Shown here piece by piece: positions 17,327 to 26,113 of a stretch of 56,040 bases of DNA. Below the pieces are notes generated by a model, which worked only from the letters and a program-made list of their open reading frames with translations, was not told the DNA's origin and did not search any database. The stretch's first letter is position 1, and each line of letters opens with the position of its first letter. A program made the translations under genes and the position numbers. Origin of the DNA: Veillonellaceae bacterium (lineage in GTDB: Bacteria > Bacillota > Negativicutes > JAAYSF01); the NCBI GenBank assembly GCA_012523975.1, contig JAAYSF010000030.1:1-56040 (forward strand), in the 5' to 3' direction.

Positions 17327-17650
17327 GTGCGTAAGCTATGGTGTTCCCTAGGCGTAGCATTGCTGGTTGGAACCCTGACCTTAATAACGAGTATTTTGTC
17401 TGATATCAGGCTGTCAGCCTCTATTTATCGTTTCGCGGTATCTTTCATTGTATTCGGTTTGGTCAGCTATATTCTGGCGATGGCAGTCGAAAAGTTTGTG
17501 AAACCCAAATTAATGGGACTTAACTCTAAAGGACAAAGGATCGATATTATTAGTAAACAGGAACCGGTCAGCGAGAGTGATGCCGAGGATAATTCGTTCA
17601 CTCCGTTCACCCCCGACAATCTAGAACGCATTCCCACGCCCAAGGATTGA
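17327..17650 (+). CDS. Small two-helix membrane protein of unknown function
   Basis: I do not recognise a named family. The 107-residue product starts at GTG after GGGGGGAT and has two hydrophobic helices (about 7-25 and 33-56) joined by a short loop with Arg and Ser. A cytoplasmic-type tail follows, changing from basic (KFVKPKLMGLNSKGQR) to acidic/Thr-Pro-rich. Its place between cheD and the sigma factor in a tightly packed operon suggests a motility-linked membrane role, but this is inference only. Confidence 0.75.
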   Translation: MRKLWCSLGVALLVGTLTLITSILSDIRLSASIYRFAVSFIVFGLVSYILAMAVEKFVKPKLMGLNSKGQRIDIISKQEPVSESDAEDNSFTPFTPDNLERIPTPKD

Positions 17651-17672
17651 TAAAGGCGAGTTGGGGGGGTAA

Positions 17673-18431
17673 ATGATGGATGTAAATCAAAAGAAAATTG
17701 ACAATATAAATCAATTATGGCAGCAGTATCAGCAAAGTAAAGCACCAAAAATTCGTGACTGCTTAATTGAGCATTATCTGCCGCTTGTGAAGCTTGTAGC
17801 AGGCAGGCTTGCAATCGGTATGCCCCAGCATGTGGATAGAGATGACCTAGCAAGTAATGGTTTTTTTGGTTTGCTTGAGGCAATAGATCGTTTCGATCCA
17901 GTTAGAGGTATTAAATTCGAGACTTATGCTGTTGCGCGTATAAGGGGATCAATTATTGATTCTATTCGAGCCCAAGACTGGGTGCCTGCTTCAATACGCC
18001 AAAAGGCACGGCAGTACGAAAAAGTTCTTACTCAGCTTGAAAATAAACTAGGACGATCGGCAACCGATCAAGAGGTAGCCGATGCGTTAGAAATTACAGT
18101 GACCGAACTGCAGAACCTACTCAATAAGCTTAATACCAGTACAATAATTCCTCTCGAAGAATTTGCAAAAACCGAGACATCATCAAATCAAACGTTTAAT
18201 CCATCAGAAAATATCGAAGACCAAGAAGTTAAGGCAACTTTGGCCAAATCAATCGATAGACTGCCGGAAAAGGAAAAAATGGTAGTTACTTTATACTATT
18301 ATGAAGGCTTGACACTGAAAGAAATAAGTCTGATTATGAAACTTTCGGAAGCCCGCATATCTCAACTTCATACAAAGGCGGTATTTAGGATGCGGGGTGC
18401 TTTGTCAAGGATCAAAGACAGTCTGATTTGA
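17673..18431 (+). CDS. fliA: Motility sigma factor FliA/SigD (sigma-28 family)
   Basis: This 252-residue sigma-70-family protein directs transcription of late flagellar and chemotaxis genes. Region 2 shows HYLPLVKLVAGRLAIG, DDLASNGFFGLLEAIDRFDP and KFETYAVARIRGSIID, typical of the FliA/WhiG subgroup; region 3 has VPASIRQKARQYEK and region 4 has EKMVVTLYYYEGLTLKEIS with a helix-turn-helix. It is placed after cheD as in other Firmicutes. A WhiG/SigD name would be equivalent. Confidence 0.94.
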   Translation: MMDVNQKKIDNINQLWQQYQQSKAPKIRDCLIEHYLPLVKLVAGRLAIGMPQHVDRDDLASNGFFGLLEAIDRFDPVRGIKFETYAVARIRGSIIDSIRAQDWVPASIRQKARQYEKVLTQLENKLGRSATDQEVADALEITVTELQNLLNKLNTSTIIPLEEFAKTETSSNQTFNPSENIEDQEVKATLAKSIDRLPEKEKMVVTLYYYEGLTLKEISLIMKLSEARISQLHTKAVFRMRGALSRIKDSLI

Positions 18432-18440
18432 GGTATTAAT

Positions 18441-20066
18441 ATGAATGATGATGAACGGGTTTTGGAGCAAGCTCAACAAAATGTGAATAGTTTGGACGGG
18501 TTTTATTCTATCACTGCTATGGAAGATGGCTTATTCCTTACTGTACATCCACCCGCAGGTGATGGAATTCGCGTTACCGAACCTGCCATTTTTGAAGAAT
18601 TAGAAAGAAGGCAAATATCCGAGTTTGATAAATATCTAACAATTCGAACCATCCGCGAGGCAAAAGGAGAACCAGTAAAAATTGCCGAACCAGTGGCGCC
18701 CGAAGTGGATCCGGAAGTCCAAGTTACAGTTACTCGCGATCGAATGGAAGCGACTCTGGAAATAGTCACAACGAAAAATTGCCGTCCAATTACGATGGAT
18801 TTTGTTATGAATAAAATTCAAGAGTGCGGCATCATTTTTGGAATTGATCACGAGATGGTACAGAAGGCATTCGAAAGGCCGGGCTTAAAAGTTATCTTTG
18901 CAAGAGGTCAGCGTGCGACGGACGGAGAAAATGGGCGTATAGAGTACCGTATCGATACGGAAAACAAAGGCCGGCCGACCGAACAAGAAGACGGACGAGT
19001 GGATTTTAAGAGTTTAAATATTTTTACGACAGTGTATGAAGGTGAATTATTGGCCGAGAAGATACCGCCGACTCCTGGCAGTGCGGGAACGGATATTTTA
19101 GGTTATCCGGTTGCCCCTAAGCCGGGCAAGGATATACCACTCCCTATCGGTAAAAATGTCAAAGTAATCGAAGGTAATAAATTAGTTGCAGGTATTGCTG
19201 GTCAGATGGTAATTGCCAATAATAAGATTAATGTTATTCCGCTTATAGAAGTCAAGGAAGATGTCGATTTATCGACAGGTAATATCGATTTTGTCGGAAA
19301 TGTGATTGTACGCGGTTCGGTTCAAGCAGGTTTTACTGTTAAAGCGCTAGGTAACGTTGAAATCTTTGGTGCTGTAAGCGGTGGAACCGTAGAAGGAAAG
19401 AATGTAATTATCCGGATGGGAATACAGGGAATGCACCGTGGCTATATTAAAGCTACGGAAAATGTTATCGCTAAGTTTATTGAAAATGCAAACGTTTTCG
19501 CAGGGCTAGATGTTACTGTTAATGATGTTATACTACACTCTAAGATTTCCGCTGGAAAGAAAGTTGTTGTAGAGGGGCGCAGAGGCCTTATTGCTGGAGG
19601 AACTGTTATAGCCGGAGAAGAAATCCGGGCTAAAATTGCGGGTACACATATGGCAACCAATACTGAATTAGAAGTTGGTGTTAATCCTGAATTACGAGAA
19701 GAATCTCAAAGTATCCGTAAAGAGATTAAAAAGCTAGAGATTAGCCTAGACCAAACTATTAAAGCTGTCGGCATATTAAAATCCATGGATCAAGCCAGAA
19801 TGTCACAGGACAAGCGGGAAATGCTTCTGAAGTTGACCAAAGCGCAATTTCATCTAGCCAGGCAGGTTGAAACTTATCGTAATCGAGTTTTAGAGATAGA
19901 ATTGGCATTCGAAGAGATGAGGTATGGGCGCATTCGTATCGCTGATGTTATTTATCCAGGGGTTAAAATTATTGTGGGAAATTTAGTTAAACCTATTCGC
20001 GAGCAGCAAAAATTTGTTTCTTTTTACGCTGAAGATGGCGAAATAAAAGTTGGTTCTTATAAATAG
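18441..20066 (+). CDS. FapA family protein (DUF342)
   Basis: The 541-residue product matches the FapA/DUF342 family: an N-terminal region of about 170 residues, a FapA N-domain (VTRDRMEATLEIVTTKNCRPI), a right-handed beta-helix with repeated GNVIVRGSVQAGFTVKA-type turns (about 275-405) and a C-terminal coiled-coil-like region (about 415-500). In Bacillus and Vibrio, relatives affect cell-envelope or polysaccharide-linked signalling; the biochemical role is unclear. It lies 10 bp after the motility sigma gene in the same operon. Confidence 0.9.
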   Translation: MNDDERVLEQAQQNVNSLDGFYSITAMEDGLFLTVHPPAGDGIRVTEPAIFEELERRQISEFDKYLTIRTIREAKGEPVKIAEPVAPEVDPEVQVTVTRDRMEATLEIVTTKNCRPITMDFVMNKIQECGIIFGIDHEMVQKAFERPGLKVIFARGQRATDGENGRIEYRIDTENKGRPTEQEDGRVDFKSLNIFTTVYEGELLAEKIPPTPGSAGTDILGYPVAPKPGKDIPLPIGKNVKVIEGNKLVAGIAGQMVIANNKINVIPLIEVKEDVDLSTGNIDFVGNVIVRGSVQAGFTVKALGNVEIFGAVSGGTVEGKNVIIRMGIQGMHRGYIKATENVIAKFIENANVFAGLDVTVNDVILHSKISAGKKVVVEGRRGLIAGGTVIAGEEIRAKIAGTHMATNTELEVGVNPELREESQSIRKEIKKLEISLDQTIKAVGILKSMDQARMSQDKREMLLKLTKAQFHLARQVETYRNRVLEIELAFEEMRYGRIRIADVIYPGVKIIVGNLVKPIREQQKFVSFYAEDGEIKVGSYK

Positions 20067-20110
20067 AAGATAGCCTTAAGTATTAAATTGTGGATTATTC
20101 ACCCCTGTTG

Positions 20111-20134
20111 TATATCGCCGCCTAGGCGGATATA
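20111..20134 (+). other. Palindromic hairpin before the Gln-rich gene
   Basis: A perfect 12-bp GC-rich palindrome (CCGCCTAGGCGG, 20118-20129) is flanked by TATAT (20111-20115) and ATATA (20130-20134), which can extend the stem past a 2-nt bulge. It is followed by A-residues on the plus strand, so it is not a plus-strand intrinsic terminator. It occupies the 80-bp gap between fapA and the next gene, near its ribosome site, and may protect or slow the transcript. Confidence 0.45.
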
Positions 20135-20146
20135 AAAAAATGGGAT

Positions 20147-20506
20147 GTGGTGAGCGTGAGCATCAGGCCGGTCGATTTACAAGTAATTATCCCTAGAGCT
20201 ACTGAAGTGAGTAAAACTCAACAGTCTTCGAATCAGCAAATTATATCGCAGCAGCAGCAATTTGCCGAGCAATGGCAGCAAATCGCTGCCAGTCGCCAGC
20301 AGAAGGTCCAGAATACCTCAAAAACTGAGGGCGGCAAAGTGCGTAGAGATAGGGAAAAGAAAAATCAAAATAAAGACTTGAAACAGGAAAGTCAATCAAA
20401 TGAGGGGCTCATTGAACAAAACTCAAATGATCCAAAAAGCTGTACCCGAATGTCAGTTCAAGCCGCAGATCCAACGAGGGGACACTTAATTGATATAAAA
20501 ACGTAA
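20147..20506 (+). CDS. Gln-rich hypothetical protein
   Basis: A 119-residue protein I do not recognise. It has an ordered N-terminal segment (RPVDLQVIIPRATEVSKTQ), a Gln-rich middle (about 24-55) that should be helical or disordered, a highly charged Lys/Arg/Asn section (about 60-90) and a C-terminal RGHLIDIKT. No signal peptide or membrane helix is visible. The start is uncertain: GTG codons at 20147, 20150 and 20156 are in frame. It follows fapA and precedes a membrane protein, so a motility- or envelope-linked role is possible but unproven. Confidence 0.7.
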   Translation: MVSVSIRPVDLQVIIPRATEVSKTQQSSNQQIISQQQQFAEQWQQIAASRQQKVQNTSKTEGGKVRRDREKKNQNKDLKQESQSNEGLIEQNSNDPKSCTRMSVQAADPTRGHLIDIKT

Positions 20507-20532
20507 TCTTGGTCTGCTGATGAGGTGTTAGT

Positions 20533-21063
20533 ATGCTTTCGAGTATTACGGTATCATTAATCGCACTAATTTGTATAATAATCTTTATTTTATATAAACG
20601 GAATTTACTGTCCCGAATGTTACCGGATAATTCAGCCGTAATGACTAATCAATTCAAAGAGCAGTTAGAGCAAACTGCTGATACGGTTCTTGCCCAATTA
20701 GAGACTAAAATTGCTCACCTAGAGGCTTTGCTAAATGAGGCAGACTCGAGAATTTTTGAATTGGAAAAGCGGCTGAGAGCAATAGATGCCAATGCTATGC
20801 TAGGAGATAAGCAAAAGGACATACTGGTCGAGCGGTACACAGCGTTGCAGGAAATGAATATCGAGCAAGATGTAGTGCAAAGCTCAGTAGATATTTCCAG
20901 TCATGACCAGGAATATGTAGGAAAAACGGCGTCCGAAGACGATGATAAGCGCCGTCTGGTTCTCGCAATGGCAGAGCAAGGTTATAATATAACTGAAATA
21001 GCTAAGGTAACTGGAAAAGGCAAAGGCGAAATAATGTTGCTTTTGCAATTGAATAAGAGATAA
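20533..21063 (+). CDS. DUF6115-like membrane-anchored coiled-coil protein
   Basis: The 176-residue product has an N-terminal membrane anchor (about 2-21, SITVSLIALICIIIFILYKR), a coiled coil (about 40-87) and a C-terminal helix-turn-helix-like segment (LVLAMAEQGYNITEIAKVTGKG) that matches the DUF6115 pattern seen in Firmicute proteins near motility genes. No enzyme motif is visible. It is the last gene before the rpsB promoter, and no clear intrinsic terminator separates them. Function unknown. Confidence 0.75.
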   Translation: MLSSITVSLIALICIIIFILYKRNLLSRMLPDNSAVMTNQFKEQLEQTADTVLAQLETKIAHLEALLNEADSRIFELEKRLRAIDANAMLGDKQKDILVERYTALQEMNIEQDVVQSSVDISSHDQEYVGKTASEDDDKRRLVLAMAEQGYNITEIAKVTGKGKGEIMLLLQLNKR

Positions 21064-21104
21064 GAAAAATTTGCATACTAGCAACGAATTAGGTGTAAAC
21101 ACTC

Positions 21105-21133
21105 TTGTTATATAGAGTCAGGTATGTTATACT
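21105..21133 (+). promoter_or_regulatory. Promoter of rpsB-tsf
   Basis: TTGTTA (21105-21110) and TATACT (21128-21133) are separated by exactly 17 nt, and TG at 21125-21126 adds an extended -10. It lies 100 bp upstream of rpsB in the only sizeable gap after the motility cluster. This is a strong housekeeping-sigma promoter and implies a leader of about 90 nt. Confidence 0.8.
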
Positions 21134-21139
21134 AAATTT

Positions 21140-21232
21140 CGTTGTAAATCCACACGCGTCCAATTTTGTACTGTGCCGTTATGGTGAACACAAAAAATGC
21201 GGATTGCGGCGGTAATTAACAGGAGGTGTACT
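21140..21232 (+). promoter_or_regulatory. rpsB 5' leader, possible S2 autoregulatory element
   Basis: The predicted transcript has about 90 nt before the rpsB ATG. AATCC (21146-21150) can pair with GGATT (21201-21205) to close a stem around the middle of the leader, and an AGGAGGTG ribosome site follows. Ribosomal protein S2 leaders with autoregulatory structure are known in Firmicutes, but I cannot test the match to those models from the sequence alone. Confidence 0.3.
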
Positions 21233-21937
21233 ATGTCAGTAATTTCTATGAAGCAACTTCTGGAGGCCGGTGTACATTTCGGTCATCAGACCAGAAGATG
21301 GAACCCTAAGATGGCTCCTTATATTTTTACGGAGCGTAACGGGATCTACATTATTGACCTGCAAAAAACAGTAAAGAAAGTAGAAGAAGCGTATAATTTC
21401 GTACGTGAAATCGCTGAGCAGGGAAAAACTATTTTATTTGTTGGCACCAAGAAACAAGCTCAAGATGCTGTTAAAGAAGAAGCAACCAGATGCGATATGT
21501 TCTATGTAAATGAGCGCTGGTTGGGCGGCATGCTTACTAATTTCCAGACTATTCAAAAGCGGATTAACCGATTGCGTGAACTGGAAAAGATGGAAACTGA
21601 AGGCGTATTTGATGTACTGCCTAAAAAAGAAGTAATTACTCTGCGCCATGAAATGGACAGGCTGCAGAAGTTTTTAGGCGGCATTAAAAACATGGATAAA
21701 TTGCCTGGTGCTTTATTCATTATCGATCCTCGCAAAGAGCGTATTGCGGTAGCTGAAGCTCGCAAACTTGGTCTTCCAATTGTAGCAATCGTTGATACTA
21801 ACTGTGATCCTGATGAAATTGATCACGTTATTCCTGGTAACGATGATGCTATTCGTGCTGTAAAACTTCTTACAGGAAAAATGGCTGATGCCGTTCTGGA
21901 AGGCCGTCAAGGCGAACAAAATTCAGTAGCTGAGTAA
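21233..21937 (+). CDS. rpsB: 30S ribosomal protein S2
   Basis: The 234-residue product is ribosomal protein S2, with [20 protein letters not shown] at the N-terminus, the [12 protein letters not shown] block, [13 protein letters not shown] and the C-terminal [19 protein letters not shown] 21233 is chosen because AGGAGG lies 6-7 nt upstream and the N-terminus then fits the family; an earlier in-frame ATG at 21197 would add residues outside the family. First gene of the rpsB-tsf unit. Confidence 0.98.
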   Translation: MSVISMKQLLEAGVHFGHQTRRWNPKMAPYIFTERNGIYIIDLQKTVKKVEEAYNFVREIAEQGKTILFVGTKKQAQDAVKEEATRCDMFYVNERWLGGMLTNFQTIQKRINRLRELEKMETEGVFDVLPKKEVITLRHEMDRLQKFLGGIKNMDKLPGALFIIDPRKERIAVAEARKLGLPIVAIVDTNCDPDEIDHVIPGNDDAIRAVKLLTGKMADAVLEGRQGEQNSVAE

Positions 21938-21949
21938 TTTCAATAAACT

Positions 21950-21980
21950 AAAGGTAAGGTGGCATATGCCCCTTACCTTT
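21950..21980 (+). other. Intercistronic hairpin between rpsB and tsf
   Basis: AAAGGTAAGG (21950-21959) pairs perfectly with CCTTACCTTT (21971-21980), and the loop itself contains the palindrome GGCATATGCC. No T-run follows, so read-through into tsf is expected. It may work as a partial terminator or RNA-processing site that balances S2 and EF-Ts levels. Confidence 0.6.
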
Positions 21981-22005
21981 AATAGTAGACAGAGGGGGTT
22001 CTGAT

Positions 22006-22653
22006 ATGATAACTGCAGAAATGGTAAAACAATTACGTGAGCGTACAGGCGCTGGAATGATGGATTGTAAGAAAGCTTTAGCGCAAACTGACGGAGACAT
22101 TGAAAAGGCAATAGATCTTCTAAGAGAAAAGGGCTTGGCGGCTGCAGCAAAAAAAGCTAGCCGGTTAGCTGCTGAAGGTGTGGTTGAATCATACATACAT
22201 GCTGGCGGACGGATTGGAGTTTTAGTTGAAGTTAACTGTGAAACAGACTTTGTAGCAAAAACAGATGGGTTTAAAGCTTTAGTAAAAGATATTGCTATGC
22301 AAATCGCCGCTTCTAGTCCTGTATATGTACGGCGTGAAGAAGTACCTGAGGCTGATCTTGAGCATGAACGCGAAGTTCTGCGGGCCCAAGCATTGAATGA
22401 AGGTAAACCTGCCAATATTGTTGAGAAAATGATTGTTGGGCGTTTGGAAAAATACTACAAAGAAGTTTGTTTGTTAGAGCAGCCGTTTATTAAAGATCCT
22501 GATAAGACTGTTAACCAGCTTATCACAGAGAATATTGCTAGAATCGGTGAAAACATCTCTGTTCGCAGATTTACACGATATCAGCTTGGTGAGGGTTTAG
22601 AAAGAAGATCTAATGATTTTGCAGCTGAGGTAATGGCCGCTGTTCAAAAATAA
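22006..22653 (+). CDS. tsf: Elongation factor Ts
   Basis: EF-Ts is the nucleotide exchange factor of EF-Tu. The 215-residue product has the N-terminal UBA-like domain with [16 protein letters not shown] and the exchange core with [13 protein letters not shown] and a Met-Gln-Ile-Ala-Ala stretch. It is shorter than the roughly 290-residue Bacillus and E. coli forms, lacking most of the second core subdomain and its coiled coil, but it ends naturally and looks intact. ATG 22006 is preceded by AGAGGGGG. Confidence 0.97.
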   Translation: MITAEMVKQLRERTGAGMMDCKKALAQTDGDIEKAIDLLREKGLAAAAKKASRLAAEGVVESYIHAGGRIGVLVEVNCETDFVAKTDGFKALVKDIAMQIAASSPVYVRREEVPEADLEHEREVLRAQALNEGKPANIVEKMIVGRLEKYYKEVCLLEQPFIKDPDKTVNQLITENIARIGENISVRRFTRYQLGEGLERRSNDFAAEVMAAVQK

Positions 22654-22682
22654 GAGAACACCTCCAGTGTTCTCTTATTTTT
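22652..22682 (+). terminator. Rho-independent terminator after tsf
   Basis: A perfect 10-bp stem (22652-22661 with 22667-22676, AAGAGAACAC with GTGTTCTCTT) with a 5-nt loop is followed by ATTTTTG. It overlaps the tsf stop codon and should end the rpsB-tsf transcript. Confidence 0.85.
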
Positions 22683-22737
22683 GAAATGTTATCTATAGAT
22701 AAAGGAATTAAAGTCGATTTGTCGAATTTACCGATGA

Positions 22738-24037
<1,300 letters not shown>

Positions 24038-24040
24038 AAA

Positions 24041-24247
24041 TTGGATTTAGTTGGTAAGCTCCTGACGGAAGTCTTAGAACAATTAGATAAACTTCATGTT
24101 AAACACACTATTTCGATTACACGGCCTATAAATAGAATGTTTTCAGTTAATGAAAACTGCTTGTATGTTATTCGGCAGCATCAAGATGCTGATGGTGTTT
24201 ATCATATTGTAGCTGCTGGTAAAATGGGAAAGGAGGTGCTTTTATAA
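24041..24247 (+). CDS. Conserved-looking 68-residue protein of unknown function
   Basis: I do not recognise this family. It starts at TTG after GGAAGTG, 3 bp downstream of frr. The product has a Leu-rich amphipathic N-terminal helix (about 1-18), then alternating beta-like stretches (HTISITRPIN, LYVIRQHQ, YHIVAAGKMG) and two central polar turns, giving a compact alpha+beta appearance with one Cys (residue 40). The ferredoxin ribosome site AAAGGAGGTG lies within its last codons, so the two are translationally coupled. Function unknown; a partner of the ferredoxin is a reasonable guess only. Confidence 0.7.
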   Translation: MDLVGKLLTEVLEQLDKLHVKHTISITRPINRMFSVNENCLYVIRQHQDADGVYHIVAAGKMGKEVLL

Positions 24248-24415
24248 ATGGCTTATACAATTACTGATGAGTGCATTGTATGTGGTACTTGTGCCGCATC
24301 TTGCCCTGTAGGCGCTATCTCAGAAGGGGATCCTAAATACTTAATTTCCGATGAGTGTGTTGAATGTGGTGCCTGTGCGGCGGTTTGCCCTGTTGGTGCT
24401 ATTCAAGCTCCATGA
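24248..24415 (+). CDS. 2[4Fe-4S] ferredoxin (55 residues)
   Basis: A clostridial-type bacterioferredoxin: two CxxCxxCxxxCP sets at C9-C12-C15-C19 and C37-C40-C43-C47 bind two low-potential [4Fe-4S] clusters for one-electron transfer in the cytoplasm. Length of 55 residues is exactly that of classical clostridial ferredoxins. The ATG lies next to the TAA of the preceding gene, with GGAGGTG 8 nt upstream. It is followed at once by a strong terminator, so it closes the pyrH-frr unit. The redox partner is not indicated. Confidence 0.95.
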   Translation: MAYTITDECIVCGTCAASCPVGAISEGDPKYLISDECVECGACAAVCPVGAIQAP

Positions 24416-24419
24416 TTGG

Positions 24420-24450
24420 AACCCCCTCGCAAGAGGGGGTTTAGTTTCTT
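24420..24450 (+). terminator. Rho-independent terminator after ferredoxin
   Basis: A 9-bp stem with five G:C pairs in a row (24420-24428 with 24433-24441) closes a GCAA tetraloop and is followed by TTAGTTTCTT. The tail is interrupted, so some read-through to uppS, which starts 24 nt later, is possible. Confidence 0.8.
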
Positions 24451-24473
24451 AACCGGAATTTGGGGGTCTTGAT

Positions 24474-25268
24474 GTGTGGAAGAAGTGGTTTAGTAAAAGT
24501 CGAAATGATGCAAACAACGAAATATATGATTCTGTAGATATGTCACGTATCCCAAAACACATCGCTATTATAATGGATGGCAACGGACGTTGGGCTCAAA
24601 AACGTGGTTTACTGCGTACGTTTGGCCACAAAGCCGGTGCCGAAACCTTACGAGCAATAGTACAAACAGTTTCAGAATTAGGTGTTCAAGTATTAACAGC
24701 CTATGCTTTTTCTACTGAAAATTGGAAAAGGCCAAACGATGAAGTCAGCTTGCTGATGAATTTGCTTTCAGAGTATCTTGATAATGAGATTGATGAACTT
24801 TGCGACAATAATGTCCAAATAAGGTTTATTGGCAAGATAGATGAATTAGCACCAATGTTACAGCATAAAATTGAAAAAGCTCAGACGCGAACAGCCCAAA
24901 ATAGTGGTTTAGTATTAAACCTTGCCGTGAATTACGGCGGAAGGGCTGAAATAACACGCGCTGTTCAGATAATTTCAGACAAGGTTGCCCAAGGGCAGCT
25001 ATGCCCAAATGAGATAAATGAGAATGTAATTAACAATTATTTATATACCAAGGATTTACCGGATCCTGACCTTCTTATCCGGCCGAGCGGCGATTTTAGA
25101 GTAAGTAATTTTCTATTATGGCAGCTCGCCTATACTGAATTCTATTTTACTGATTTATATTGGCCTGATTTCAAACCCGATCATCTGATTCAGGCTATTG
25201 CCGCATATCAAAATCGCGATAGGCGGTTTGGCGGATTAAATAATTCAAAACCACGTAATACAAAGTAG
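24474..25268 (+). CDS. uppS: Undecaprenyl diphosphate synthase (isoprenyl transferase)
   Basis: UppS condenses isopentenyl diphosphates onto farnesyl diphosphate to make the C55 carrier for wall synthesis. The 264-residue product shows IMDGNGRWAQKRG (catalytic Asp), the FGHKAGAETLRAIV block, YAFSTENWKRP and the C-terminal LLIRPSGDFRVSNFLLWQ. GTG 24474 follows GGGGGTC. The N-terminal extension of about 28 residues before MSRIPKHIAIIMD is typical for this group. It is followed 7 bp later by cdsA. Confidence 0.97.
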   Translation: MWKKWFSKSRNDANNEIYDSVDMSRIPKHIAIIMDGNGRWAQKRGLLRTFGHKAGAETLRAIVQTVSELGVQVLTAYAFSTENWKRPNDEVSLLMNLLSEYLDNEIDELCDNNVQIRFIGKIDELAPMLQHKIEKAQTRTAQNSGLVLNLAVNYGGRAEITRAVQIISDKVAQGQLCPNEINENVINNYLYTKDLPDPDLLIRPSGDFRVSNFLLWQLAYTEFYFTDLYWPDFKPDHLIQAIAAYQNRDRRFGGLNNSKPRNTK

Positions 25269-25275
25269 GTGACAT

Positions 25276-26073
25276 ATGCTCGGAAAACGGATTATAACAG
25301 CGGTAGTCGGTATTGCTATCGCAATATATGTAATTGATTATGGCCAATGGTTATTCTCTGCCGCTGTCAGCGTACTTGCATTGCTTGCTTGGCGTGAGTA
25401 CTACAGTATGTTAAAAAATAATAAAATAGCTTGCTTATATTGGCCTGGAACTGTTGCAGTGTTGCTGCTTCAGCTAAGCGCTTGGCTAGGTAATACTCAT
25501 GAAATAATTATGATAGTTTACTTCTTTATTTTTACGGTATTAGTAAAGGTCATAATCGATTATCCAAAGTTTAGTATAGCAGATGCTGCATTTACTACAC
25601 TTGGTTTTATTTATGTAGGGTTATCGTTTTCGTATATTATAGCAATTAGATTTGTGGATTTTGCTGCGTTATCGGGAACTTATTTTTTATGGATGGCTCT
25701 CATAGGCACATGGGCGAGTGATACTTTTGCTTACTTTGTCGGCTCGAGGTTTGGAAAAAATAAGCTCTGCCCCGCGCTTAGTCCTGGCAAAACCAGAGAA
25801 GGCGCATTAGGCGGTTTGATTGGCTGCATAATAAGCGTTGCTGCCTTTGCCTTTTTTGTGAACTTTGATATTGTCCATAGTTTATTTATCGGTACGCTAA
25901 TTGGAATTGTAGCACCGGTTGGCGATCTAGCGGAGTCTGCCCTTAAGCGGTTCTCCGGTGTAAAAGATTCTGGCAAAATATTACCTGGTCACGGTGGTGT
26001 GTTAGATCGTTTTGATAGCATTATGTTTTCAGCACCAGTTGTTTATTACTATATTACTAATATCTTGACATAG
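25276..26073 (+). CDS. cdsA: Phosphatidate cytidylyltransferase
   Basis: CdsA makes CDP-diacylglycerol from phosphatidate and CTP for phospholipid synthesis. The 265-residue product is highly hydrophobic, with about seven to eight membrane helices, an internal ASDTFAYFVGSRFGKNKL loop and the C-terminal family signature starting SALKRFSGVKDSGKILPGHG and ending LDRFDS. It sits in the usual uppS-cdsA-dxr order. Confidence 0.96.
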   Translation: MLGKRIITAVVGIAIAIYVIDYGQWLFSAAVSVLALLAWREYYSMLKNNKIACLYWPGTVAVLLLQLSAWLGNTHEIIMIVYFFIFTVLVKVIIDYPKFSIADAAFTTLGFIYVGLSFSYIIAIRFVDFAALSGTYFLWMALIGTWASDTFAYFVGSRFGKNKLCPALSPGKTREGALGGLIGCIISVAAFAFFVNFDIVHSLFIGTLIGIVAPVGDLAESALKRFSGVKDSGKILPGHGGVLDRFDSIMFSAPVVYYYITNILT

Positions 26074-26113
26074 GCAATAATATTTTGCTAATTAAGTTTT
26101 AAAAGGAGATAGC

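Noticed and set aside
17467-17883. Minus-strand open frame of 138 codons
   Set aside because: Opposite the small membrane protein and the start of the sigma factor gene, with no ribosome site or family match.
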